From Rubrivivax sp. (lineage in GTDB: Bacteria; Pseudomonadota; Gammaproteobacteria; Burkholderiales; Burkholderiaceae_C): a DNA stretch of 64,000 nt. The DNA is taken from NCBI GenBank assembly GCA_027484825.1, contig JAIXSE010000015.1, positions 62,001-126,000 of the forward strand. Reading direction: 5' to 3'. The stretch's first letter is position 1; each line of letters begins with the position of its first letter. Below are positions 47,459-56,987 of the stretch, piece after piece. A program made the translations under genes and the position numbers. The notes under the pieces were generated by a model. The model ran no database searches and had not been told where the DNA came from. It was given only the letters and a program-made list of their open reading frames with translations.

Positions 47459-47692
47459 TCAGCCGCGAGGTTTGCTGGCGGACTCGCCCTGAACGGCTTG
47501 GACAGATTGAACCGCTTGCACGGCTTGCACGGCTTTCTCAACCTGCTGCCCCGGCACGGTCTGGCTGGCCCAATGGGCGGGCATGGTGATCCGATGCATC
47601 GTGTCGGTGTGGTCCGCCAACCAGACGGCAATGACGGCGGCGCTGGCCACGGCGGCCAGTGCGGTGAAGAAGGTCTTGGTGATGTCGCTCAT
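47459..47692 (-). CDS. Small membrane protein with VQAVQ repeats
   Basis: The 77-residue protein starts MSDITKTFFTALAAVASAAV with one membrane helix (about 8-27), then a polar region and four tandem VQ(A/S)VQ-type units (EKAVQAVQAVQSVQAVQ), probably an amphipathic helix. Unrecognised. It is the third small membrane protein of this cluster; the TGAACTG motif seen upstream of the VYITG genes also occurs twice upstream of it (47817 and 47860). GGGAGAG precedes the ATG at 47692. Confidence 0.65.
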   Translation of the reverse strand: MSDITKTFFTALAAVASAAVIAVWLADHTDTMHRITMPAHWASQTVPGQQVEKAVQAVQAVQSVQAVQGESASKPRG

Positions 47693-48112
47693 GATGGCTC
47701 TCCCTGGCATGGTGCTCAAAACGGTCTTGGTTCTGTCGGTGTCCTGGGCCTTCCCACAGAAAGGGCCTCAGTCGCCGCAGACCACCCTTCAGGAACCCGG
47801 GGGCAACGGCGCAAAATGAACTGTGCGGGACTGGCAAGGCAACCGCCATGCCGACGCGATGAACTGCGGGGCTTCAGCGATGAGCTGCCGATTTCCCGCA
47901 CGAATGCAGAGTAGTCGCGACCGCCCCCGCTTGCCTTCCCCCTTAGTGGGGACCGGCGCTCGCCATTGGGGGGAGACCGCCTCGGAACCGGACTTCGCCG
48001 ACAGGGGCACCCCCTCCACCGCGGGGCGCAGGGCGGCGTGGTGACCCGTCCTACGCGCGGGGATGGTCCTGGCTCTATCATGGCGAGTTCGCCTATCGCT
48101 GTGTCCAGGCCC
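47693..48112. other. Intergenic region between the 77-residue gene and uvrA
   Basis: This 420-base divergent region holds two TGAACTG motifs (47817-47823, 47860-47866), a GC-rich segment at 47920-48050 like the dispersed elements near 17720, and in-frame upstream ATG codons for uvrA (48080). I see no SOS box and no further gene. Confidence 0.5.
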
Positions 48113-51052
48113 ATGCCCACCAATGTTTCGCCCGCCAATCCCGTGCCGTCCGATGTGGCCCCCGCCGACGTGCCGATGATCCGCGTGCGCGGCGCCCGCA
48201 CCCACAACCTCAAGAACATCGACGTCGACCTGCCGCGCAACAAGCTGGTGGTGATCACCGGCCTGTCCGGATCGGGCAAGTCGAGCCTGGCCTTCGACAC
48301 GCTGTACGCCGAAGGCCAGCGCCGGTATGTGGAGAGCCTGTCGGCCTATGCCCGCCAGTTCCTCCAGCTCATGGACAAGCCGGAGGTGGATGTCATCGAG
48401 GGCCTGTCCCCCGCCATCTCCATCGAGCAGAAGGCCACCAGCCACAACCCACGCTCCACCGTGGGCACGGTGACCGAGATCCACGACTACCTGCGGCTGC
48501 TCTACGCCCGCGCCGGAACGCCGTTCTGCCCGGACCACCATCTGCCGCTGGAAGCGCAAAGCGTCGGCCAGATGGTGGATGCGGTGCTGGCCATGCCGGA
48601 TGACTCGCGCCTGATGCTGCTGGCCCCGGTCGTGCGCGACCGCAAGGGCGAATTCGTGGAACTGTTCCAGGACCTGCAGGCCCAGGGCTATGTGCGCTTC
48701 CGGGTGGACGGCCGGACGGTGGAGGTGCCCGACCTGCCCGCGCTGAAGAAGGCGGAGAAGCACGACATCGACGTGGTGGTGGACCGCATCAAGCTGCGTC
48801 ACGACAGCGCCGACAGCCTGCGCCAGCGTCTGGCCGAAAGCTTCGAAGCCGCCCTGCGCCTGGCTGACGGGCGCGTGCTGGTGCTCAACATGGACACCGA
48901 AGCCGAGTCCATCTATTCCAGCAAGTTCGCCTGCCCCATCTGCAGCTATTCGCTGCCGGAGCTCGAGCCGCGACTGTTCTCCTTCAACTCGCCGGTGGGC
49001 GCCTGCCCGTCCTGCGAGGGCCTGGGCCAGGTGGTGGTGTTTGATCCGGAACGGGTGGTGGCCTTCCCGTCCCTCAGTATGGCCAGCGGCGCGGTCAAGG
49101 GCTGGGACCGTCGCAATGCCTACACCTTCTCCATGCTGGAGTCGGTGGCCAAGCACTACGCCTTTGACATCGAGCAGCCGTTCGAGGAATTGCCGCCGCT
49201 GGCTCAACAGGTGCTGCTGCAGGGCTCGGGCGATGAAGAGATCACTTTTGTCTATCAGGCCGAAGGCGCCAATGGACGCAAGCGCAGCGTCAAGCGCGCC
49301 CATCCCTTCGAAGGCATCCTGCCGACCCTGCAACGCCGTTTCAAGGAAACCGATTCGGCCACGGTGCGGGAGGAGCTGACCCGCTATCAAAGTGCCAAGC
49401 CCTGCCCGCATTGCGAGGGCTCGCGGCTGCGCCGTGAAGCGCGCAATGTGCTGCTGCAGCCGGCCGACGCCCCGGACGGGGTGCGGGGCAAACCCATCTA
49501 TGAAGTCGAACACGCGACGCTTCGGGACGCGCTGGCGTATTTTGAGCAGCTGCGGCTCAAGGGTGCCAAGGCGGAAATTGCGGACAAGGTGATCCGGGAG
49601 ATCGCCTCACGGCTGCGCTTCCTCAATGATGTCGGTCTCAACTATCTCAGCCTGGATCGAAGTGCGGACACGCTGTCCGGCGGCGAAGCCCAGCGCATCC
49701 GGCTGGCCTCGCAGATCGGCTCCGGTCTGACCGGGGTGATGTATGTGCTGGACGAGCCCAGCATCGGCCTGCATCAGCGGGACAACGACCGTCTGATTGC
49801 CACGCTTCGCCGACTGCGCGACCTGGGCAACAGCGTGCTGGTGGTCGAGCATGATGAAGACGCCATCCGCGCCGCCGACCATGTGCTGGACCTGGGTCCG
49901 GGCGCAGGCGTGCACGGCGGACGCATCATGGCGCAGGGTACGCCGGAAGAGGTGGCGGCCAACCCCGGCTCGTCCACCGGACGCTACCTGAGCGGTCTGG
50001 AGCGCATCGAGGTACCGCGCAAGCGCCATTCGCTGGCCGACCTGCCGGACGCCCGCACCCTCAAGATCGTCAATGCCACCGGCAACAACCTCAAGGGCGT
50101 GACCGTCGAGATTCCGGTGGGGCTGCTGACCTGCGTGACCGGCGTGTCCGGCTCCGGCAAAAGCACGCTGGTGAACGACACGCTGTATGCGGCCGTGTCC
50201 CGCAAGCTCTACCAGAGCCATCAGGAACCGGCGCCGCATGACGAGATCGACGGCATCGACGCCTTCGACAAGGTCATCAATGTGGACCAATCCCCGATTG
50301 GCCGCACGCCCCGGTCCAATCCGGCCACCTACACCGGCCTGTTCACCCCGATCCGCGAGCTGTTCGCTGAAATGCCGACCGCGCGGGAGCGGGGCTACGG
50401 TGCCGGCCGCTTCAGCTTCAACGTCGCGGGCGGGCGCTGCGAGTCCTGCCAGGGCGACGGCGTGCTGAAGGTGGAGATGCACTTCCTGCCCGACGTCTAT
50501 GTGCCCTGCGACACCTGCGGCGGCAAGCGCTACAACCGCGAGACGCTGGAAGTGCTCTACAAGGGCAAGAACATCTCCGAAGTGCTGGGGCTGACGGTGG
50601 AAGATGCGCTGGCGTTCTTCAACGCGGTGCCGACCCTGGCGCGCAAGCTGCAGACGCTGATGGATGTGGGCCTGGGCTATGTGAAGCTGGGCCAGAGCGC
50701 GACCACCTTGTCGGGCGGTGAGGCGCAGCGGGTGAAGCTGGCGCTGGAGCTCTCCAAGCGCGATACCGGACGCACCCTCTACATCCTGGACGAGCCCACC
50801 ACCGGGCTGCACTTCGCGGACATCGCGCTACTGCTCAAGGTGCTCCACCAGTTGCGGGATGCGGGCAACACCATCGTGATCATCGAGCACAACCTGGACG
50901 TCATCAAGACGGCGGACTGGCTGATCGACATGGGTCCGGAAGGCGGCTCCGGCGGCGGGCAGTTGCTGGTGGCAGGCACGCCGGAGGTGGTGGCGGCCTG
51001 CGAGGGCAGCCATACCGGGCGTTATCTGAAGCCGCTGCTGGCGCGGGGCTGA
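48113..51052 (+). CDS. uvrA: Excinuclease ABC subunit A
   Basis: The protein is about 979 residues from ATG 48113; ATG 48080 and ATG 48176 ([14 protein letters not shown], the conserved start) are alternatives. UvrA recognises DNA damage with UvrB. It has two ABC modules: Walker [10 protein letters not shown] and GVSGSGKST, signatures [12 protein letters not shown] and [12 protein letters not shown], Walker [11 protein letters not shown] and [10 protein letters not shown]. Zinc modules are CPIC..CPSC and CESC..CDTC. It overlaps the convergent PEP-CTERM gene at its 3' end by 31 bases. Confidence 0.97.
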   Translation: MPTNVSPANPVPSDVAPADVPMIRVRGARTHNLKNIDVDLPRNKLVVITGLSGSGKSSLAFDTLYAEGQRRYVESLSAYARQFLQLMDKPEVDVIEGLSPAISIEQKATSHNPRSTVGTVTEIHDYLRLLYARAGTPFCPDHHLPLEAQSVGQMVDAVLAMPDDSRLMLLAPVVRDRKGEFVELFQDLQAQGYVRFRVDGRTVEVPDLPALKKAEKHDIDVVVDRIKLRHDSADSLRQRLAESFEAALRLADGRVLVLNMDTEAESIYSSKFACPICSYSLPELEPRLFSFNSPVGACPSCEGLGQVVVFDPERVVAFPSLSMASGAVKGWDRRNAYTFSMLESVAKHYAFDIEQPFEELPPLAQQVLLQGSGDEEITFVYQAEGANGRKRSVKRAHPFEGILPTLQRRFKETDSATVREELTRYQSAKPCPHCEGSRLRREARNVLLQPADAPDGVRGKPIYEVEHATLRDALAYFEQLRLKGAKAEIADKVIREIASRLRFLNDVGLNYLSLDRSADTLSGGEAQRIRLASQIGSGLTGVMYVLDEPSIGLHQRDNDRLIATLRRLRDLGNSVLVVEHDEDAIRAADHVLDLGPGAGVHGGRIMAQGTPEEVAANPGSSTGRYLSGLERIEVPRKRHSLADLPDARTLKIVNATGNNLKGVTVEIPVGLLTCVTGVSGSGKSTLVNDTLYAAVSRKLYQSHQEPAPHDEIDGIDAFDKVINVDQSPIGRTPRSNPATYTGLFTPIRELFAEMPTARERGYGAGRFSFNVAGGRCESCQGDGVLKVEMHFLPDVYVPCDTCGGKRYNRETLEVLYKGKNISEVLGLTVEDALAFFNAVPTLARKLQTLMDVGLGYVKLGQSATTLSGGEAQRVKLALELSKRDTGRTLYILDEPTTGLHFADIALLLKVLHQLRDAGNTIVIIEHNLDVIKTADWLIDMGPEGGSGGGQLLVAGTPEVVAACEGSHTGRYLKPLLARG

Positions 51053-51819
51053 TCCCGGCGCTGCCGGGCGGCCCGCAGGCCCAGCAGGGCCAGCACACCC
51101 ACCCCCCACAGCAGCCAGGTCCCCGGTTCCGGCACGGGAGACGGCGCAGGCGCCGGGTCCGGCAGCGCAGAAGGGGTTGCACCCGGCGGCAACACCACCA
51201 GACCCAGACCGGACGGCGGCACACTGACACTGCCGGCGCTCAGTGGCACGCTGGTGGGCACAGGCGAAGGTGCCGCGGCGGCACGCGCAAAGCTACCCGC
51301 ATCGCCACTGCCGGCACCGCCCCCTTCCACCTGGGGACTGCCGGCGGCCGGAGGATCGAAGACCAGCGGCGTGGTGTCCTCTTCGGTGGTCCGTCCCGGT
51401 GCCCCCGCCGCCTTGAGCGCCCCGCGGCTGATGCGGCTGACATTGCGGCAGACGGTGGGCACCAGCAGGCACTGTCCGTCCTCGCAGTAGACCAGGCCGC
51501 GTTCCAGGGCACTGTCCTTCCACTTCGCGCGGGAGACGCTGCGGCAGACCTGGCCGGTGCCGAAATGCATGTCGCGGATCTGCGGCGCGTAGTCGTAGCT
51601 GCCAAGGATCGCGTCGCGGCGGATGTCGACGATCTCGTCATACCGGCGGGCCTGCATCCGGGCCTTGAGCCGGGCGCGGGTGGCCGCCGGAATGTCCTGA
51701 TAGCGATCCACGGCCGCCACCAGGTCTCCCATGAAGGGATTCACACCGGGACGGTCCCAGGAACACTGCGGCAGCGTCAGGCTGGACGCAGCCAAGGCGA
51801 CAGTAGCAACCAACGACAT
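51022..51819 (-). CDS. MHFG-type PEP-CTERM protein
   Basis: The 265-residue protein has an N-terminal hydrophobic segment, then a domain containing [16 protein letters not shown] and [14 protein letters not shown] with paired cysteines, a long Pro/Ala/Ser-rich linker (about 160-230) and a C-terminal sorting signal [20 protein letters not shown] followed by basic residues. This matches the MHFG family of PEP-CTERM proteins, processed by an exosortase in EPS-producing bacteria; no exosortase gene is in the window. The final 31 bases overlap uvrA in convergent orientation, covering the basic tail after the sorting helix. Confidence 0.88.
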   Translation of the reverse strand: MSLVATVALAASSLTLPQCSWDRPGVNPFMGDLVAAVDRYQDIPAATRARLKARMQARRYDEIVDIRRDAILGSYDYAPQIRDMHFGTGQVCRSVSRAKWKDSALERGLVYCEDGQCLLVPTVCRNVSRISRGALKAAGAPGRTTEEDTTPLVFDPPAAGSPQVEGGGAGSGDAGSFARAAAAPSPVPTSVPLSAGSVSVPPSGLGLVVLPPGATPSALPDPAPAPSPVPEPGTWLLWGVGVLALLGLRAARQRRDQPRASSGFR

Positions 51820-52134
51820 GGATTCTTTTGTTTTCGGCGATCTGCTCAGGGTCAGACCTTGCCGTGTCGCGCCGTATCAACTTGTATCGGCGCGTGACGC
51901 GAGTGTAGGGAGGCCTTCACACGCCGCGCACGCTGGCCCCCTCAGGCAAGGGTGTCCAAATCCGGGGGGTGGGCGTCGCTTGTCACAGCATTCGCACGAA
52001 CTATTGATTCGCTCAACGGTTGAGGCCTTGCGGATTGCCGTGCGCACACACCGGCCTGTCCTGCTCAAAGTGCCGCAGTCTGCGTGAGGGACAACACGGA
52101 CCCCGCCCTGGTTTCGCTGGTATCGTGAGGGCAG
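51820..52134. other. Divergent intergenic region
   Basis: The 315 bases between the PEP-CTERM gene and the CheY-like gene must hold both promoters. I see no clear promoter pair, repeat, RNA or protein gene. Confidence 0.5.
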
Positions 52135-52527
52135 ATGTACCCCGCTGCCATGTCCGACGCCGCCGCCCCCCGTCATGTCCTGTATGTTGAGGACGATCGC
52201 ATCAACATCGTGTTGATGGAGGAAGTGTTCCGCCTGATGCCCGGCTGGACCCTTCACATTGCCGAAACCGGCGCGCAGGCGATGGAGATGCTGCCCAAGG
52301 TCATGCCCACCCTTGTGCTGATGGACATGAACCTGCCGGACATGAACGGCCTGCAGCTGATGGGTCTGGTGAAGGCGGACCCGCGCCTGGCCGGACTGCG
52401 CTGCGTGGCCCTGTCGGCCGATGTGATGGACGACCAACGCCAGCGCGCTCGCGCGGCGGGCTTCCAGGACTACTGGCTCAAGCCAATTGACGTGCGTCAA
52501 TTGCGCTTGGCGCTGGAGCGCATGTAG
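52135..52527 (+). CDS. Single-domain response regulator (CheY-like)
   Basis: The 130-residue protein is a lone receiver domain: VLYVEDDRINIVLME with the acidic pair at residues 19-21, phosphoacceptor D64 (LVLMDMNLPDMNG), S in ALSADV and K in YWLKPID. ATG 52135 is preferred because GAGGG precedes it; ATG 52150 is also in frame. No kinase is adjacent. The ExDDxxN and PD(M)NG pattern fits receivers of hybrid-kinase phosphorelays. Confidence 0.92.
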   Translation: MYPAAMSDAAAPRHVLYVEDDRINIVLMEEVFRLMPGWTLHIAETGAQAMEMLPKVMPTLVLMDMNLPDMNGLQLMGLVKADPRLAGLRCVALSADVMDDQRQRARAAGFQDYWLKPIDVRQLRLALERM

Positions 52528-52553
52528 CCCGGGCCCCCGCCGTCATCGCCCAC

Positions 52554-52577
52554 AAAAAAGCCCGCTGGCGCGGGCTT
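52554..52577. terminator. Bidirectional terminator
   Basis: AAGCCCGC-TGGC-GCGGGCTT is flanked by AAAAAA on the left and TTCATT on the right. It lies between the convergent CheY-like and H1-SWIB genes; the T run is best for the minus strand. Confidence 0.85.
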
Positions 52578-52615
52578 CATTCTGATCACAGGCCCTGGGA
52601 AGGGCCCGCCGGACC

Positions 52616-53071
52616 TCAGTCCTTCAGATGGCTGTTGATCAGCTTGGTCATCTCGAACATGTCGGCCTTGGCCTTGCCGAAGACTTCCTTCAGCTTGGCG
52701 TCGGCATTGATGACGCGCTTCTGCGCTTCGTCCTGCAGCTTGTTCTTCTTGATGTATTCCCAGACCTTCTTGATCACGTCCGTGCGCGGCAGCGGCTTGT
52801 CGCCGACGATCGCGCCCAGGGCGGGACTGGGGGTCAGGGCCTTCATGAAGGCCGCATTGGGCGTGCGCTTCTTGGCGGGCGCAGCAGCCTTCTTTGCAGG
52901 AGCGGCCTTCTTCGCAGGAGCCGCCTTCTTGGCGGGGGCTGCTGCCTTCTTGGCAGGTGCAGCCTTCTCAGCCTTCTTCGTCGCAGGAGCAGCGGCAGCC
53001 TTCTTTGCAGGAGCCGCCTTCTTGGCCGGTGCTGCCTTCTTGGCGGGCGCGGCCTTCTTCGCAGTTGCCAT
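52616..53071 (-). CDS. Histone H1-like/SWIB-domain protein
   Basis: The 151-residue protein has an N-terminal tail of about 70 residues made of AAPAKK/AAAPAKK repeats, like histone H1 and bacterial H1-type nucleoid proteins, and a C-terminal SWIB/MDM2 domain (about 78-151: LTPSPALGAIVGDKPLPRTDVIKKVWEYIK, MFEMTKLINSHLKD). Bacterial SWIB proteins of this kind are chromatin-like DNA binders with unclear roles. GGAGA lies upstream of ATG 53071. The DNA of the tail is itself repetitive and prone to length change. Confidence 0.92.
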   Translation of the reverse strand: MATAKKAAPAKKAAPAKKAAPAKKAAAAPATKKAEKAAPAKKAAAPAKKAAPAKKAAPAKKAAAPAKKRTPNAAFMKALTPSPALGAIVGDKPLPRTDVIKKVWEYIKKNKLQDEAQKRVINADAKLKEVFGKAKADMFEMTKLINSHLKD

Positions 53072-53297
53072 TTCGATTCTCTCCATCAAGGGTTGTTGAT
53101 GTGCCGGGCCCTGGTGAAGGTCTGACGCCTTCGGTACTCGTTAGCACCCTGCGCGGGCAATGGTACTGCGGCCCTCTCTCATTGAGAAGGCTTTACTGGC
53201 GAGAAATCGGCCCTCGAGTCAATGGCACACCCACTGTTTGTCGCGGTCTCGCATCACTTGAGGCGGTGCATCGACCACAGCAGGTCGCAGCGACTGC

Positions 53298-54899
53298 TCA
53301 GTAGACGTCGCGACGGTAGCGGCCCTGCTGCAGCAAGGCGTCCACCGCCGACTCGCCGAGCCCCTCGCGCAGCACCGCATCGACCGCACCGGCCATGCCT
53401 TGAAGACTGCCGCAGACATAGATCGCGGCACCGTCCGCCACCCATTCGCGCAGGCGCTGAACATGCCGGGACAGCAGGTGCTGAACGTGGAGGCGCTCGG
53501 TCTGGTCACGTGAGAAGGCCAGGTCGGCGTGACGCAGCAGACCGCCCTGCAGCCAGGCGTCGATCTCGTCGCGGTAGAGCGCATCGTGGGCGGACTGGCG
53601 CTCACCGAAGATCAGCCAGGCCGGTGCAGGGCGCGGCGCGGGGTGGGTGAGGTCCAGACCCTCTCCATCGCCACCGTCTGCAAGCACGGTCTCCGCTTGG
53701 GACACCATGGTCAGCTGGCGAGCACCCAGCGATGACAACGCCGCGCTTTCACGCGCCTTCAAATGCGCGCGAAGACCCGCCAGGCCCGTGCCATTGCCGA
53801 TCAGGATCAAGGGCCGATGCTGGTTATCCCCGATCCGGAAGCTCGGATGCGCACGCAGACGCAAAGGTACTTCGCCGCCGATCGGCAGCGTGGATGTCAG
53901 CAATCCGGACGCCTGCCCCATCTGGCCATCGTCACGACGGGTCTGACGCACCAGCAGTTCGACGCGACCACTGCCTGGCATCGAGGCGATGGTGTATTCC
54001 CGAGGCCTTGCACGGTCCGCCTCGGGCACGGTCGTCGATGCAGGGGAGACGGCCGTGGTGGACGGAGAGGGCGAGCGCGCGGGCGAGTCCGGCAAGGACG
54101 ACGACCGAGACCCAGACTCGACCTCGCCCAGGACCTGCGGCAGCACCTGCACCAGATCCCCCGCTTCCCACGCCGGCAATGGCTGGCCCGTCGGCGGCAC
54201 CAGGGCCAGATGGAACACCGGTCCTCCCTGGCTGCCGGGATTCAGATGCCGACGTTCAACCAGGCGCCACCGTTCGAATGCCGGGCCGGACCAGTCGCCA
54301 GCCTCGGGCAGATCCGCCGTGCCCGCGACATGACTCAGGCGCTGCTGCCACAGCGACAACGCGGCGGGATCTTCCCGGTCCACATCGATGCGATCGAACA
54401 GCGGCTGGGCACCGCACTGCAGCAACCAGGCGTGCACGGCGCGGCCGAATCCACAGTAGTGGGCATAGGTGGCATCACCCAGCGCCATCACGCCGATCTG
54501 AAGATGACGCAGGTCCAGTCCCGATGGAGCGCCCATCAGGTCACGGGCAAATGGGGCGGCACTGTCGGGAGCATCGCCCTCCCCGTAGGTGCTGGCGATC
54601 ACCAGCAGATGGCGGGACGACTGAAGGTCCTGCGCACTCACCTCCCCCAGCGCCGCCACCCGGACCGGCATGCCGGCCAGATGGAGAAACCTGCCGGTAT
54701 GCCAGGCCAGAGCCTCGGCCTGACCGGTCTGGCTGGCATGCAGCACCAGCACCGGCGGCCCCGCATCGGCGGTCGGCAGCAGCGCGGCGGCTTGGGCGGC
54801 CACGGCGCGGGCCAGCCGACGGTGGCGCCACCAGACCGCTGCACACAGCAGCAGGTAGAGCAGGACGAACAGCAGCGCAAGCGCCGGACGAGACTCCAT
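53298..54899 (-). CDS. Membrane-anchored flavodoxin/NADPH oxidoreductase (CysJ-like)
   Basis: The 533-residue protein starts with a membrane helix (about 6-24), then a flavodoxin domain (VLVLHASQTGQAEALA, STYGEGDAPDSAA, ALGDATYAHYCGFG), an FAD-binding module with REYTIASM and an NADPH domain (LILIGNGTGLAGLR, IFGERQSAHDALYRDE, IYVCGSLQGMAGAVD) ending YRRDVY as in sulfite reductase CysJ. It would feed NADPH electrons to the membrane. A GTG at 54902 precedes the ATG. It is the last gene of the iron operon and probably reduces the PepSY partner. Confidence 0.92.
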   Translation of the reverse strand: MESRPALALLFVLLYLLLCAAVWWRHRRLARAVAAQAAALLPTADAGPPVLVLHASQTGQAEALAWHTGRFLHLAGMPVRVAALGEVSAQDLQSSRHLLVIASTYGEGDAPDSAAPFARDLMGAPSGLDLRHLQIGVMALGDATYAHYCGFGRAVHAWLLQCGAQPLFDRIDVDREDPAALSLWQQRLSHVAGTADLPEAGDWSGPAFERWRLVERRHLNPGSQGGPVFHLALVPPTGQPLPAWEAGDLVQVLPQVLGEVESGSRSSSLPDSPARSPSPSTTAVSPASTTVPEADRARPREYTIASMPGSGRVELLVRQTRRDDGQMGQASGLLTSTLPIGGEVPLRLRAHPSFRIGDNQHRPLILIGNGTGLAGLRAHLKARESAALSSLGARQLTMVSQAETVLADGGDGEGLDLTHPAPRPAPAWLIFGERQSAHDALYRDEIDAWLQGGLLRHADLAFSRDQTERLHVQHLLSRHVQRLREWVADGAAIYVCGSLQGMAGAVDAVLREGLGESAVDALLQQGRYRRDVY

Positions 54900-54912
54900 C
54901 ACAACAGAACCA

Positions 54913-56025
54913 TCAGATCAAAAGCGCCTGCAGCGCGGAGGACAGCCGCTCATCAAAACGGCCCGACGGACGCCGGACGACCAGACGCGCGGCCAGTTGC
55001 TGCTGCTCGGCCAGTTGCAGGCCTTCCTCAGGACCCAGCACCATCAGCGCGGTGGACCAGCCGTCGGCCCACATCGCGCTGGGATGCAGCACCGTCACCG
55101 AGGCCAGACCGTGGCTAACTGGACGCCGCTGACGGGGATCGACCGTGTGGGACAGCCGGTGGCCCTGCTCGTCCAGGTAGGACTTGCGGTAATCGCCGGA
55201 GGTCGCGATGGACAGCCCATGCAAGGCCACCCGCATCGGCGCCAGGGCGAAGTCGGACTGCGGCGGCTCCAGATCCACCCACCAGGGCTGGCCCTGCGGC
55301 TTGAGACCCGCGCCGCGAAGTTCTCCGCCCACTTCCACCAGGTGATGCGGCAGGCCGAGTCCGGTCAGCAGGTCGCTGAGTCGATCGACCGCATCGCCCT
55401 TGGCAATGGCGGAGAGGTCCAGCGTGGCGTGGCCGGGCTGCGTGAGGACGCGCCGCTGCGCGTCCCAGCGCAAGGAACGCCAGCCGCAGTGGGCCTGGGC
55501 GCAGGCCTCCGGCGACGGCATGCGGAACTGCGGGTCGTCATGGCGGAGCCAGGCGGATCCGCGTTCGTTGCCGACCGCGGGCAGACCCGTCGGACCGAAG
55601 CCCCACAGGCCCACCAGCTCACCTGCCGTCGGGTCATAGGCGCCGTCGCTCAGCTCGGCGATGCGCAGCGCCGCCTCCAGCACCCGGGCGAAACCTTCGG
55701 GCAGCACATGGTCCGAGCCGGACGCGGCACGATTGAAGCGGCTGAGCACTGAATCGGCCGTCCACTGGCTCATCTCCTGGATGACGTCATTGCACACGCG
55801 CTGGATGGCGGCGTCGATGGTGGCCAGCCGCAACCCCGGCGGCCCCACCAACGCCACCGACCAGGTGGTGCCCATCGTCACCCCGGACAAGCGGTGGACC
55901 GGCTGTCCGAGCGCTGGCGGCTCGCCCGCGATGTCGTGGGGCACGGCCACCCGCGGCGTCAAGGGATGCGCCTTGACGGGCGGAGACGACCGCTCCATGG
56001 ACCGGGACGGGACCGCAGCGCTCAT
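54913..56025 (-). CDS. apbE: FAD:protein FMN transferase
   Basis: The 370-residue enzyme moves FMN from FAD onto a threonine of target proteins. It shows VTMGTTWSVALVG, DLSAIAKGDAVDRL, the substrate loop SIATSGDYRKSYLDE, SHTVDPRQRRPVSHG and the metal-binding MWADGWSTALMVLG. Many ApbE proteins are periplasmic lipoproteins; this one has about 45 residues before the domain but no signal peptide or lipobox. The likely target, DUF2271 with DGVSGAT, lies two genes upstream. Spacing to neighbours is 9 and 13 bases. Confidence 0.95.
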   Translation of the reverse strand: MSAAVPSRSMERSSPPVKAHPLTPRVAVPHDIAGEPPALGQPVHRLSGVTMGTTWSVALVGPPGLRLATIDAAIQRVCNDVIQEMSQWTADSVLSRFNRAASGSDHVLPEGFARVLEAALRIAELSDGAYDPTAGELVGLWGFGPTGLPAVGNERGSAWLRHDDPQFRMPSPEACAQAHCGWRSLRWDAQRRVLTQPGHATLDLSAIAKGDAVDRLSDLLTGLGLPHHLVEVGGELRGAGLKPQGQPWWVDLEPPQSDFALAPMRVALHGLSIATSGDYRKSYLDEQGHRLSHTVDPRQRRPVSHGLASVTVLHPSAMWADGWSTALMVLGPEEGLQLAEQQQLAARLVVRRPSGRFDERLSSALQALLI

Positions 56026-56034
56026 GCCAGGGCC

Positions 56035-56967
56035 TTACTTGGGCAGGACTTCAAAGGTTGCGCTGACCGCTGCGCGCTGCAGCGGGGCTTCGCGGGTGCC
56101 GCGATCGCCACCCGCTGCTGCGGGGGCTGGGGCGGGGGCGGGGCCGTTTGCGCCAGCGCCAGCGCCAGCACCCGGGCCACCGGCAGCGCCAGGGCCCCCC
56201 ATGCCGCCCTGCGCACCGGTGCTGGCACCGATCCAGTAGCGGCCCGGTTCGGTCCACGACACGGTGAACTCGCCCTGCGCATCCGTCTTCAGCGACACCT
56301 CGCCCAGCTTGTAGCGATAGCGATTGCCGTCACGCAGCACCTTCACCGCCACGTCTGCGGCCGGCTTGCCGTCCAGCAGCAGGCGGAAGCGCGTCTTGTC
56401 GCCGTGGCTCAGGTCGGTGACCGGGCCCAGCGGCAGCATTTCCAGGCCCTGGCCTTCCGGTGCGAACTGCACCTTGCCCGGCTCTTCCTTGCTGACGAAG
56501 GTCTGCTGACGGTTGGTCATCAGGGTCATCGAGGTGATTTCGGCATCGGCCGGCACGTCCTTGGACAGGGTGGCCGGCGTGCTGCGGAAGCGCTTGGTCT
56601 CGGTGCCCTGCTTGTAGGTGCCCATCAGCGCCTGGCTGACATTGCTGATGCGGTAGGTGCCGTCCTGCGGCAGCTTCACATCGAAGCTTTCGCGGTGGCG
56701 TGCGCTGCTGCGGCTCTCCGCCTCCAGCGTCTGGCCGTTGGGGCCGGTGATGCGCAACGTGTCCAGCTTCAGGGCCCGTTCGAAGTTGAACAGGTCCTCC
56801 GAGACGGCCGCATCCACCGACACCACGCCATCACGGCCGGTGACATTGGCGGTGTTGGGCAGCAGCCAGGTCATGTGGGCGCTGGCGGACAGCGGCAACA
56901 GCAGTGCGGTGGCCAGGGCCAGGGGAGACAGACGGGCCAGGCCGGCGGGGGTCGAGAATGTCTTCAT
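56035..56967 (-). CDS. DUF4198-family periplasmic protein
   Basis: The 310-residue protein has a signal peptide (about 1-30, ending ASAH), the mature start HMTWLLPNTANV typical of DUF4198/nickel-uptake-like proteins, beta-sandwich repeats, and a CarboxypepD-like region (GKPAADVAVKVLRDGNRYRYKLG, TDAQGEFTVSWTEPGRYWIGA). A Gly/Ala/Pro insertion (about 255-290) is low complexity. The His at the mature N-terminus could bind metal. It sits between DUF2271 and apbE in the iron operon; its exact role is unknown. Confidence 0.9.
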   Translation of the reverse strand: MKTFSTPAGLARLSPLALATALLLPLSASAHMTWLLPNTANVTGRDGVVSVDAAVSEDLFNFERALKLDTLRITGPNGQTLEAESRSSARHRESFDVKLPQDGTYRISNVSQALMGTYKQGTETKRFRSTPATLSKDVPADAEITSMTLMTNRQQTFVSKEEPGKVQFAPEGQGLEMLPLGPVTDLSHGDKTRFRLLLDGKPAADVAVKVLRDGNRYRYKLGEVSLKTDAQGEFTVSWTEPGRYWIGASTGAQGGMGGPGAAGGPGAGAGAGANGPAPAPAPAAAGGDRGTREAPLQRAAVSATFEVLPK

Positions 56968-56987
56968 GAAGGGCTCCTCAGGTCGTG

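Noticed and set aside
47930-48112. Possible LexA/SOS box before uvrA
   Set aside because: I found no sequence close to CTG-N10-CAG or another known LexA pattern near the start, so SOS control is not claimed.
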